Positions 33,131-44,526 of a DNA stretch of 64,000 bases are shown here, piece by piece; positions within the stretch are counted from its first letter, which is position 1, and every line of letters begins with the position of its first letter. The notes below the pieces were generated by a model. It was not told the origin of the DNA. It saw nothing but the letters and a program-made list of their open reading frames with translations, and did no database searches. The DNA lies in contig JANTQA010000076.1 in NCBI GenBank assembly GCA_027625915.1, positions 2,108,001 through 2,172,000 on the forward strand. The letters run 5' to 3'. A program made the position numbers and the translations under genes. This DNA is from Anaeramoeba flamelloides. Its lineage: Eukaryota > Metamonada > Anaeramoebidae.

Positions 33131-33699
33131 ACACCCTAAAAATAAAACAACCGAGTTTTGGAATAACCCAATATAAAAATCAACCCAATTTCAAAAAAAG
33201 TACAATAATTATTTTATACTTTAAAAAATATAATTGTTTTGTACATTAATATTCAAAATGATTTTTTCTTTTTCTTGAACAAAAAATACGAGAAAAAAAT
33301 CAAGAATCTAGATAAATTAAAAAAATTCTCGTAAATTACTTTTTGAAAACCTAGAAAATCAACTTATCATAAATTAATACTATGTTGTATGATATTTTTA
33401 AATCGATCATTAATAACCAGATCTTTAATTCTTTCGTAGATTCATAAAAACCCAAAGAATAAAACTTCAATAGGTTTTATTATTATATCTCAATTTTTTA
33501 AATAGTTACCAAATGAATAAAATAAATTTAAATTAAGGTTTCTAATAACTAAAAAAATTATCATTATTATCAAAAAAAATAATTTAAATAATAAAAGTTT
33601 GTTATTTTATTCTGAATAATTGAAAAAAAAAATTACTTTATCTTTATAAATTTCAAGAAATTGAATAAATATATTTGTGAATAAAATAAATGGATCTAT
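33131..33699. other. No gene seen
   Basis: AT-rich spacer upstream of the LINE fragment; nothing supported. Confidence 0.4.
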
Positions 33700-33930
33700 T
33701 TTTTTTTTTTGATCTTCAAGGATTCAATATTTGATTTGTTTTTCTTGTATTTTTAAAATAATATTAAAGTATAAATAGTATTTGTTCGTAAAAACTATCA
33801 GAAATTACCCAAAGCGAGATTTCTTAAAAAATAGAAAGATTTTTGTAAATTTATTTTTTACTTTTTTCGATCCAAAAAATATAAATGAAAAGGATAGGAC
33901 TTCTTAGTGGTAATTTAATGGGTAATAATG
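33700..33930 (+). repeat. Dispersed repeat module
   Basis: Resembles 520-760 and 28000-28260: TTTTGATC, TCAATATTTG, CAGAAATTA, GAGATTTC and TTTTTTCGATCCAAAA in order. Non-coding. Confidence 0.5.
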
Positions 33931-35570
33931 AACTCTTTTAAAAATGCTAACTTATTTATGAACAATTAATAAAGGGGTTTGTTAATCAAGTTTAATCTTA
34001 TCCTTTTTGTAAATATTTCACTCTTACTATTGTGAAAATATTAACTAAAAGCTATTATTCCCTTAAACAAAAAAATTTACCTATTCCAAGAAAAATATAT
34101 AACCAATTTGAAATTTAATCTTTCAAAGTGGGGTACAAAACAAAAATAAAATCTAAAAAAAAAAATGATTTTTTTTTTCACTTTTAAAACTTTTTAGTGA
34201 AAATTTTTTTATAATCTAAATCTAATAGTACTCAATACAACGATATTAAAACTTGAAATGCTTTTGTAAAAGTTTTATCAATTTTTCAATAATAAAAAGG
34301 TGAAAGATGTGTCAAAATTAAAAATTTCATTAAGTTTTCATTTTTTTTTTTTCAAAAAATGAGGAGTCAGCCATTAATCTGCCGTTCAGGTCGAAGTCGT
34401 AAGGAAAGAAATTTATTCAAAAAAAGTACATAATTTATTAAAATAGAAAACTTTAAAAAAAAGTTTTGATTCTTAGTCTTATATAAAAAAAAAATCAGTA
34501 CTTTTTTTTTTTTGATTTTACTCGAATCAAAACTTTTCTCAAGTCTTATATTGATATATCGTTCTAAAATAACAAGTGAAGGAAAATTTCATCCTTTTTT
34601 CAAAATTAAAATCCAATGTTTTTTACTACAAGAATATCTATACCTTAAAATCTGAAAGAAACATGCTATAAACTATAATTAAATCTGAAATTTATTATAG
34701 AAAGTTCTAAATACAGGAAGAAATTCTAAAAATAAAGGAATCAAATTGTTAAATATTTTTTAAAAGATAGAGTTAAATTTTGAACTGAATTTAAACCATC
34801 AAAAAATAAAAAATTTCATAAGAAAAAAGAGAAAATCACAAAAAAATTTGGACAAATTCCATTCATAATTTAAAATTTGCTTAAAACATCAAAGATTTCA
34901 CTTTCAAAATTTATTTAAAATAGAGTATAATATTGGTTATTAATTTTTGGTGTTGCATTAAAATACGAAAAAAAAAACACAGAAATTTTATTTCAAAATA
35001 TAGTTTTTAGACTTTGATCACACAATTTTATGATCACAATTAAACAAAAACTGTTTCTATTTAAAATACCTATCTCCCTACTATAACCAATGTGCTAACT
35101 TTTAAAGGTTGACCCCTTATTATTTAAAAAACAGTAAACTTGCAAAAACTTTTAATTCGGAAAAAATTTCACTTTTATAAAATTATCCTACTTTTAATTG
35201 TAAAATAAACATAAGAAGATTTTCATTCAAATTTTCAAAAAAAAAAAAAAAGAACAAAAAAACAAAACAAAAAATATTAAGTATTTCGTAAAGCGCTTCC
35301 AATTCTTTCAAGAGGAAACAAACTATAATAGATTAACAGAAATTAATTTCTTAAAATTTTAGATGATTTTTAAGGCTTTTTTTTTGAAAAGTTGAATTAA
35401 TATTTTAGACAATTTATTATTAAACAAATATTAAAACTTCAATTATTGAACAGTAATCCAAAATCTAAAATCATATTCTATTACAAATCTCATTCACATC
35501 GCACCAAATTTGGTCATTGTCTAATAAAAAAGCAACTAAAGATGACTTTTAGAAACAAGTGTTTTGTATA
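33931..35570. other. No gene supported; short repeat at 34355-34480
   Basis: 34355-34480 resembles 14590-14740. Inside it a GC-richer patch (CTGCCGTTCAGGTCGAAGTC) stands out but has no defined frame. The ORF at 35446-35817 is poly-T driven. Otherwise AT-rich spacer. Confidence 0.4.
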
Positions 35571-36173
35571 TAAGCTATTTTTTAAAAATTTTGACTCGCT
35601 TTATAATGTTAATGGAAGTTTTTTGGTAGGTTTATCTTGTATTGTTTTAAAAAGAAATTTTCCCTATTCTTATCAAAAACATTTTACCTATATTTACATA
35701 ATTTTTATTTTTCTTTTCTTTTTCTTTTTCTTTTTTTTCAAATTTCTTTTTTTTTTGATCCTTTTTTTTTTTTTGAAAGATACTTTCTTTTTTTTTTCTT
35801 TTTATAAGATCATGTGAAAAAAAAAATATCTTTGAAAAGACAAACAAACATTTAGAAAATTGATACAATGTAATCACTTTATAAAATGAATTTAATTATT
35901 AGCAAAAAATCTTCCTGTTACCTTCTTTTCAGTGAAAGTTAAGTAATAGTGAATTGTTCATGTTCATTTTCAAAAATTGTGACTCGCTCTTTTTTTAATT
36001 TATGGTTTTATTTTTTTTTAGTTTTTAAAATATCAGGTTTTTAGATATTTAGAATGCTTTAAAAGTGAATTACAAATCAGATTTAATTATTATCCATTCT
36101 CCAATACTAACAAATATATATTTTTTTTCAATTTATTAATTTAGGTGAGTCACATTTTTTGAAGTGGAGTTTA
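35571..36173 (-). mobile_element. Inverted-repeat DNA element, inverted relative to 47074-47641
   Basis: Left end TAAGCTATTTTTTAAAAATT then TTGACTCGC; right end, reversed, reads TAAACTCCACTTCAAAAAAT then GTGACTCACC. The other copy has the same termini. An extra internal TIR-like block lies near 35965-35995. No ORF beyond homopolymer frames. Confidence 0.68.
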
Positions 36174-36478
36174 ATTTATTTCACATTTGAAAAACGAATC
36201 CAGTTAACCAAAAAATTGTTTGATGGTGTTTAATTGTTTTGGTATAACAATCATATTGTACTTGTATTTAATAACAAATATTAAACCAAAGAATTTGTCC
36301 TTGAAGATTTAATATAAAAAATTTCGAAAGTATATTATTAATCAATAAATCCAAAATAAATATTTTTGAGGTTTTGCGAAGTAAAAAAAAAAAAATTAAT
36401 ATGAATGAAAAAATGATAATAAAGAAAAAAAATGAATTATTTAAAAATTTTATTATTTTTTTTTAGAAAATTATTATT
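36174..36478. other. 3' flank of the kinase gene
   Basis: AT-rich spacer immediately downstream of the kinase stop codon; no signal assigned. Confidence 0.4.
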
Positions 36479-39400
36479 TTAAAGAATAGTACAACATCCC
36501 TTTTTTTCGGAAATTTCATCATCATTTTTTTCCTTTATTTTTGGAATTTTTTTATTATCATCTTTTGGTTCTTTATTTTGTTTACTTTTTATTTTGTTTT
36601 GACTTTGATTTTGCTCATGTTTGTTTGTTTTATTTTTTTTTTCTTTATTTTTTTTTATAATTTCTTTTTCAGATCCTGAATGAGATCCAGTTTCAGATTT
36701 TGAATTTTCTGAAGAAGTTGGTGTAATCTTTTTCTCCTTTTCCCTTTTCATTTTCTTTTCTAGTTCTCGTTCCCTTTCCCTTTCCCTTTCCCTTTCTCTT
36801 CGTTTTTCCCTTTGTCTTTTCTTTTGTCTTTCCCTTTCCCTTTCCCTTTCCCTTTCCCTTTTCTGCTCCCTTTCATTTTTATCATTTTCTTTTCCTTTTC
36901 CCCTTTCCTTACTTTTTCCTTGTCTTTTTTCTTTGCCTTTTTCTTTGCCTTTTTCTTTTCTTTTGTCATTCATTTTGTTTTTCTCTTTTTTTTTTTCCAT
37001 GTCTTTCGTTTTATTTTTTTTTCTCTTTTCCTTCACCTTCACCTTCACCTCTTTCCATTCCCCTTCATCTTTATTTGATTTTGCTGTGGCATTTTTTTTC
37101 GTATTTTCTTTATTCTTTTTTTTTGGTTCTTTTTCAGATCCTGAATGAGAATTAATTTCGGATTTTGAATTTTCTGAAATAGTTGGTGTAATCTTTTTCT
37201 CCTTTTTCGTTTTCGTTTCCTTTTCTTGTTCTCGTTCTCTACCACCTTTCTTTCTCTTCTCTTTATTCTTATCTCCCCTCTTCTCCTTTCCATTGTCCTT
37301 TTTATTCGTTTTTTTGCTTTCAACCTTTTCTTCTTCTGAACTTTGATTATATAATCCTAAAGCAAGTTGTTGTAAATATAAGGAATCTATTTTTTCCAAT
37401 TCATCCTTTGCATTTTCACTGATATCTGAACTTTGTTCGAGACTTTGACTTTCTTCGTAAATAGTCATTAATTTGGCATTTTCTTGATTTTCCTCGTCTT
37501 CGGTTTTTTTGTCTTTTTTCCTTTCATTTTTTCTCTGTACAATAAGACTAAAATCTTTACCTCTTATTCCAAAATCAGATTTACTTCTTTTATTTTTTTG
37601 ACGTCTTGATTTTATTGTAGTTCTTTTTCTTTTTTTTTTCTTTAACTTTACCTTTTCCTCATTAGAACTTTCCGAAGAAGTAGTTTGGTTAGGTAGTGAT
37701 GTTTTTTTTTCTTTTTTCTTTTTTTCTTGTTCTTCTTTTTCCTTTCTTTCTTTCTCTTCTTTTTCTTTTCTTTCTTTCTGTTCTTTTTCCTTTCTTTTTT
37801 TTTCTTCTTTTTCTTGTTTTTTCTTCTTTTTTTTTTCTTCTTTTTCTTTTCTTTCTTTCTCTTCTTTCTCTTTTCTTTCTTTCTTTTCCTTTTCTTTTCT
37901 TTCTTTTTCTTCTTTTTCTTTTCTTTCTTTCTCTTCTTTTTCCTTTCTTTCTTTCTTTTCTTTTTCTTTTCTTTCTTTTTCTTCTTTTTCTTTTCTTTCT
38001 TTTTCTTCTTTTTCTTTTCTTTCTTTTTCTTCTTTTTCTTTTCTTTCTTTTTCTTCTTTTTCTTTTCTTTCTTTTTCTTCCTTTTCTTTTCTTTCTTTTT
38101 CTTCCTTTTCTTTTCTTTCTTTTTCTTCCTTTTCTTTTCTTTCTTTTTCTTCCTTTTCTTTTCTTTCTTTCTCTTCTTTCTCTTTTCTTTCTTTCTCTTC
38201 TTTTTCCTTTCTTTCTTTTTCTTCTTTTTCTTTTATTTCTTTCTCTTCCTTTTCTTTCCTTTCCTTCTCTTCTTTTTCTTTTCTTTTTCTTTTTTCTTTT
38301 TCCTTTCTTTCCTTTCTTTCCTTTCTTTCTCTTTTTTTTTCTTGTTCTTCCTTTTTCTTTATTTTCCTTTCTTCTTTTTCTTTTCTTTCTTTTTCTTCTT
38401 TTTTTTTATTTTCATTTTCTTTTTTCTTTTTTTCTTCTTCTTCTTCGTTATAATCATCATCATCATCATAACCCTCATCATCATAATAATCATCATCATA
38501 TTCATCATCCTTATATTGTTCCTCTTCCGCCTCTTTATAATTATCATCATTTTGTTCTTTTGATTTATTATTATTATTATTCCTTTCTTCTTTTGGCCAA
38601 AATTGTTTACTTGGTGTTGTATCTTTAGTTTTTTTTTTACTTGAATTAAGTGCATTATTTATTAATAATTCTTCTTTTTCTATTTGTTCTTTTTTTAATT
38701 GTATTAATTCAATTTTTTTTTGTAATTCTTTTAATTTTTCTTCTTTTTTCTTTCTTTCTAATTTTTCTTTTCTTTCTAGTTCTTCTTTTTCTTTTCTTTC
38801 TTTCTCTTCTTTTTCTTTCCTTTCTTTCTCTTCTTTTTCTTTTTCTTCTTTTTCTCTTTTTTCTTTTTCTCTTTTTTCTTTTTCTTTTTTTTCTTTTTCT
38901 CTTTTTTCTTTTTCTTCTTTTTCTCTTCTTTCTTTTTTTTCTTTTTCTCTTTTTTCGTTTTCCTTTTTTTCTTTCTCTTCCTTTTCCCTTTTTTCTTTCT
39001 CTTTCTTTTCCTTCCTTTCTTTTTCTTCCTTTTCCCTTTTTTCTTTCTCTTCTTTTTCTTTTCTTTCTTTTTCTTCCTTTTCTCTTTTTTCTTTCTCTTC
39101 TTTTTCCTTCCTTTCTTTTTCTTTTCTTTCTTTTTCTTCTTTTTTCTTTTTCCTTTTTGCTTTTTCTTCCTTTTCTCTTCTTTTTTGTTCCTCTTTTTCC
39201 TTTCTTTCTTTTTCCTTTCTTTCTTTTTCCTTTCTTTTTTTCTCTTCCTTTTCCCTTTTTTCTTTCTCTTTTTCTTCCTTTTCCTTCCTTTCTTTTTCTT
39301 CCTTTGTTATTTCGTTTTGATCAAATAGGTTTTTCTGTTTAGGCTGTTTTTTTGGTGTTTTCTTTTCATTATTTATAATTTTGTTGTTATTCTTTATTTC

Positions 39401-42400
39401 TTTTATTTTGGAATCATTTTCATTTTTTTTCACTTCTTTTGTTTCTAAAGAAGAAATTTTTTTTATAATTTTTGAATTAGTTTGTTTTGTTTGTGGTGGT
39501 TTTTTTCGATTTAAATTTGCACTATTTTTTGTTTCTGATGAAGTAGTTTTTTTTAATTTTTGTTTATTTTTAGATAATGGACTATTTGTTTTTTGAAGAG
39601 CAAGATTTATGGCTTTTTTGGATCGTTTTGGATTCCTTTTAATTGGTGTCATGTTTTGTCTTGTTTTTTCCGGATCAGTCTCGATTTTTTTTAAATTTAC
39701 AGTTTTTTTTTGATTTGCTACAATCTTATTTACTGGGTTTTTCATTGGTTCCTTCTTTTGGTTTGGTTTTCGGCCATTTAAAATTACTGCCCTTCTTCCT
39801 TTAATACTTTTTGATCTTCTTCTTTTTGGTACAGATTCTATTTCTTTTCTATTCTGTCTTACTGCCTTTTTTAAATCAATAGAAGTCAGATCAATTTCAT
39901 TAATTTTTTGAATTTCCTTTCTTAAATCTTTTCTACTTATTTTTCTCTCATTTTTTGGATTTTCGCTTTTATTTAAATTATTTTTTAATTTTTTGATGTT
40001 TTTTTTTGGAGGTTTTTTGCCTGTTTTCCTTAAAGGTTTTTTTTGTTCTTCTTTTGGTATTTCCCAATCATATTTAATACCATATTTAAAGCCTCGATCA
40101 CGAAAACACTCAATCATTAATCCTCTCAAATAATCATAATTTGGTGGATCTTCAAAGCTTAATCCTATTTTTTTTATATTATATTATATTATAAATATAT
40201 TTATAATGTATCAAAATTATAATATTATTTTTTGATATTTAACCCAAGAGAATTGGTCATTTTTTTTTTTAAATTGCTCTATTTATTTCAGATTTTTCAG
40301 ACAGCTCAAAGGTGAATAATTAAAAAATCTTATTGAGATGAAATTACGAATAATAATGTATCTTTTTTTTTTTTATTAATATTTAAGGGTAGAGATATTA
40401 ACCCCTCTTGTTTACCGTTAGGTTTTCTTGGGTTTTCTTTTTATTTATGAAGTGTTCTAGGTTTTTTTGAATTTTCTATTTATTTGTGAAGTGTTCTAGG
40501 TTTTCCAGAATTTAAAATAATTGAGTTAAATCTGTGATTTTACTCTCTTCTTTTGAATTAAAAAAAAAACTAGGCACTTGAAGGTACTCTACGGCACTCT
40601 ACGGCACTTACCGAATTCCTAAATTTTTATTTTGAAAATTGTTTTCAAGACTTAAAAATGTGTATATTATTCACTAGGTAGAATAAATATATTGAATTTT
40701 TTACTAATAATATCAAAAATATTATAATTTTTTCGTATATAAGAAATATTTATATTTTTTAATTCAGGTTTCCAGATTTTGCTATTATTTTCATAGGCTG
40801 GGTGATTCCATAGGAAAAATGTATCTTTTTTTCATATCATTTAAGGATTATTCACGAAAAAAAAAAATAAAATAAAAATCACAAAGAAATTATAGAAAAT
40901 TTTTATTTATGGAATCCCTTAATTTTGGTTTAAGTGGAAAAGTGGTTTAGATAATATTAATTTGTTTCTTAAATAGTTTTTTTATTGATATACATTTTTT
41001 TTAATTTAGTGTATCTGATTTTTCATATTTGATTCAAAAATCTTAGAATTTATCCATTTCGAGAATTAATTTGTTAAAATTAATGAAATTACAAGAAAAA
41101 AAAATTTTTTTTTTAACCCAAGTTTAAAGCTTGTAAAAATTGAATAGTTTAAATTTTCATTATTTTTTTTTTCAAAACACAATAATTTTTGTTTTAAAGA
41201 TTGCTATCTATTTTACTGAAGTTTAGTAAAGCCATCTTAAAATAAAGCTATCAAAAAAGTTTTCAATATATACCGGGGAATAGGTCTATTTAAGTTTATC
41301 AACTGTTTTACTTACTTTTTAAAAACTTTTTAGTCACGCTTTTTTAAAAATGAAATGAGCAAAAAAGATTTTGTTTTTTCCCAAAACTAGAAATTTTTTC
41401 AATTTTTGAAAGAGTAATTCTTAGATCAAGATCAAATATTAAGTTTTTCAAATAAAAATATTGTTTGTGGCGTATATAAACTAAAATAAACTCTTTTTCA
41501 AACAAAAGGGAACATCCCTCAAATCATCAATAATATTGAATTTGATGTTAATAAGATAATTACTTATTGGTGATTTTCATTTTAATTATTCATTTTTTTA
41601 TTTTTTTTTTATTTATGGATATTGAACAGTTGGAAAATGAAAAAACAAGATCAGAAGAAATCAATTTGGAAATAATCTATTAGTATAAAAATGGAAATAG
41701 TTTAAGTTTGATTTCGAATGTGCTCGGTATAGGAATTAAGAAAGAACATTATTGGATTGATGCGTGGAACAAAGAAAAAAATAAAATAAAGAAAAAAACA
41801 ATTCCAACAAAAGGCCTAGATGAATTGTGGCTTTATCTTTAAAATGAGACTTTAAAGTACAAAAGTTTGAAGTGTAAAGAGTTATCAATAACTTGTAAAG
41901 AACTTTTTCCCCATTCATCGTGTTCAAAGGTTGTTATTGGTTTGATAATTTTTTTTCTTTACAATTTACAAAACGAGACTTCTCATTTCAAATAAAAGGG
42001 CACATCAATTTTTAAAATATTTAATTTTAATTTTTATTGTTTTGTTTTAATGAGTTTTAAATCTTCGGTTGAGTGTTTTTTTTTTATGTTTTAAAGAGTT
42101 TTTTCTTATATTTTAGAATAATACTACAATTAATTTTATTCAATCATGAATAATTCTTGAAAATTTCTGTGCCCTTTTATTTGAAAAAGAGTTTAGATTG
42201 CAAAAATTAGATCATTTTTAATTTAATCCAGAATCTAGATAAATCCTTAACTAAAATTATTTGATTTTTTTTTCTTTGAAAAATAAAAAGAGGTTATTAC
42301 AAAACAAAAAAAGAGGAAAATTTAGATTTTCTGAAAAAAAGTCACATTAATAATTGAAGTCAAAGCACACGGTACATTTTTTTTGGAGAAAATTGAACCA

Positions 42401-44526
42401 TTGTAATGCTTTAAGGAATCAAAAACACTCAAAAAATTATTGAGTGATTTCTGTAATTTTTTTTCTTAAAAATCTAATATTCTCTGTATTAATAAGACCA
42501 AACTTTTGGAATTTTTTTCATAAAATCTAATTTAATACTTTTGGAAAATATTTTTTTGAAAAAAATGGTTTGTGATTTCTGAGATGCTCAAAATTTGAAA
42601 ATTTCGGTGTTTTCATTTTCAAATAAATTTCTAAAGATTTATTTTTCATTATCCTGATTTAATAAATTATTTATAGTAATAACATCTTTTGTTTATTTAA
42701 TCTTTTATATTCAATTTTTTGAAAGTTTTATAGGTTTTTTAAACGCAATTTGATGATTGTCTTGAACAAATCCTTCGAGTTTGATTCAAGGAAAATCAAA
42801 TTAAATGTTTATGATTTAATTCAGAATTAACAAAAGTTTATAGGGTATTGACTCGATAAATGAAAAGATGAAAATTAAAAATGTTACAGGGTTTAAAATC
42901 ATCAGTAAAAGGTTTAAAATACAGCTTCTCATTTTACAAAAATTACAAAGCAATAAAGAGATCTTGAAAAAAGAAAAAGGATGAAAGAATTTTTACCTTG
43001 CAAGTGTTCTAAAAATAAATGAAAGGATTGGTGTGTTCCTTCACAGAGTTTTGAATTTTGAAATTTAAGTTTTGATTGGAAAATCTCATTTTTTTCTTGG
43101 AGATTAGACCAAGGTAAAACACCTTTTATACACTCAACTAACACATACAATAGTGACCAAAGATCGTCAACTCGACCTAATTCCTAAAGAATTCAAAAAA
43201 TAAAAGAGTTTTTTTCAAAAAAATTAAAAAAAAAAATTTTTGGTTTTGGTTGAGAAAAAGCAGATCTCGAGCAAAAAAAATTGATTTTCAAAATCAAACT
43301 TTGGATTTGTGTGAAGTTATCGAAGCGTATCTTGCCGTACCACGGAAACCAGCAGTTTCTCTTGGCTAATTTTTGTATTAAATAATTTTGTATAAACAGA
43401 AATAAATTTGAAACAAGAATGGAAAAACTTTTTTAATTGGTTTATTCGAAACATGAAACAACGAAAAAAAAAAAAGAACATGTTTCAAGATAAAATAAGA
43501 TTACAGGTCTCAGTTTTCCATCTGTTAAACGAAACTTTCTCGCGAGCCCAAAATCAATTAAACAACATCTCGCAAATTTTGTCTTGACTTTTTTTCCTTT
43601 TCTTGGCCTCCAAACAAAATTTGACTGAATTTTATCGAAAAATAGTTTTAATTGTGTTTTTAAAAAAAAAAAGAAAAAAAAAAAAATTAAAAGGAACAGG
43701 AAAAAGGAAAAGGAAAAAAAGGGTAAAATAAAAGAAAAAAAAAAGTTTTGTGTAAAATTTAGTGTTTTGAAGAAAAATTTAAAGAATAAAAATAAAAGAG
43801 AGGTATTTTTACGGGTTTAATATCACGGTGAACATACCCAATTTTATGAATATCTTCAATTGCAGAAATCATCTAAGATTTGGTAATAAAAAAAAAAAAG
43901 TAATAGAATTTAAAGAATGTTAAAAAGAAAGGAATTTTAAGTAACTGTTGTTTCTTTTTTTTGGAAATATTAGAGAGAAACTGTCTCTTTTGGGACGGAT
44001 CTCAAAACAAAAGTGTTTATGTTAATTGGAAAATTATTACATCAATAGAAAGAAGAAGAGTTGTTGAAAGTGAAAATTTCTTATCTGTTGTTCTTCTTCG
44101 AAGATCTGCTAGATTTTTTCCTAATAATTCCATGACGAGATAATAATAGTTGTCGTGTTTCCCAAAATAAAAAAATCTTGGTGAATATCTTGAAGCTGTT
44201 TAAAAAAAAGAGTTGTTGGGAGAGAGGAAAAAAAAAAAAAAAAAACGCTACAAAATTCAATCAGCAAAAAATCAATAGAAAAAACATCCAAATTTGAGTG
44301 TTCTTTGTATGCTTGAAAAAATTAGATTAAAATTTTTACCTTGCATCTTATTTAGAACGAGAGTTTCCAATTTGAGACTTTGTTTTTTTGGTATAATTTT
44401 TTCTGATTTGATAGCAACTATCTTTTGGGTAAGAAGATCCTTTGCTGCATAGATTTGTCCAAAACCGCCATGGCCTATTTTTTGAAGAATTTCCCATTGC
44501 TTTCGAATAATTGAACCAACATCCAT
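36479..44526 (-). CDS. Tau-tubulin-kinase-like CK1-family protein kinase with giant Lys/Glu tail and CaaX-like end (seven exons)
   Basis: Exons on the minus strand: 44526-44340, 44195-44041, 43872-43813, 43624-43505, 43365-43300, 43183-42997, 40164-36479. All introns are GT-AG, all junctions keep phase, and the product is 1,486 residues. Kinase domain, about residues 11-295: glycine loop GHGGFG (18-23), VAIK lysine K40, HRDIKP (129-134), DFG (158-160), AGFRGTARYAS, and the CK1-typical ending PPNYDYLRGLMIECF. LARKF, then RPPRETAGFRGT and DDLWSLLYVLVE, match tau-tubulin kinases best. These are Ser/Thr kinases acting on tubulin, tau and ciliary proteins in animals. The tail (about 300-1486) has long KERKEKEE repeats, an Asp/Glu tract (EEEQYKDDEYDDDYYDDEGY), RE repeats and two copies of a segment containing SENSKSE. 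It ends GCCTIL, a CaaX-like box (CTIL) with a preceding Cys, which predicts lipidation. Intron 6 is 2,832 nt against 116-188 for the rest. Intron 5 uses an unusual GTTTGA donor. Confidence 0.92.
37690..39310 (-). repeat. Coding polypurine minisatellite in the kinase tail (24-bp unit)
   Basis: The plus strand is almost pure pyrimidine across most of this span. The commonest unit, 24 bp on the coding strand, encodes KERKEKEE and is repeated about 20 times near 37850-38240. Related units fill 38750-39310. An acidic Asp/Glu and GAT/GAC-rich gap lies at 38430-38560. Such tracts are prone to copy-number slippage. Frames on the plus strand here are artefacts (Leu/Phe runs). Confidence 0.85.
40400..40622. 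repeat. Hairpin array 3, inside kinase intron 6
   Basis: 40410-40495 carries the 44-bp unit (TTTATTTGTGAAGTGTTCTA). 40496-40573 is the GGTTTTCC near-palindrome, and 40574-40614 has 10-bp tandem units (CTCTACGGCA, CTCTACGGCA). It reuses all modules seen at 3551-4343 and 32456-32835. Confidence 0.72.
40640..40823 (-). mobile_element. LINE 3'-end fragment inside kinase intron 6
   Basis: Minus-strand frame ending at a stop (40669-40667) reads TFFLWNHPAYENNSKIWKPE and onward. It parallels the FLWVCPSYEKDRLKF segment of the LINE at 32052-32455. The knuckle cysteines before it are missing, so the fragment is strongly 5'-truncated. It lies beside, not inside, a hairpin array. Confidence 0.55.
41487..42195. 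mobile_element. 709-bp inverted-repeat DNA element, copy 2, inside kinase intron 6
   Basis: Termini TAAACTCTTTTTCAAACAAA and, reversed, TAAACTCTTTTTCAAATAAA, followed by AGGGAACA/AGGGCACA. It is the same length as 9573-10281 and collinear with it. It keeps a minus-strand frame (41927-41736) related to the frame of copy 1. Good preservation suggests fairly recent movement. Confidence 0.85.

Noticed and set aside
37696-38628. A 310-residue plus-strand Leu/Phe-rich frame that looks like a membrane protein
   Set aside because: It is the antisense of the Lys/Glu repeat exon of the kinase; long TTC/TTT/CTT tracts are open in every frame on that strand.
38650-39342. Second Leu/Phe-rich plus-strand frame
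   Set aside because: Also antisense to the kinase tail; no start context, domain or bias of its own.
42929-43150. Treating the kinase pieces as two separate genes
   Set aside because: Exon 6 ends and exon 7 begins in matching phase, and the CK1 sequence runs on without a gap across the long intron.
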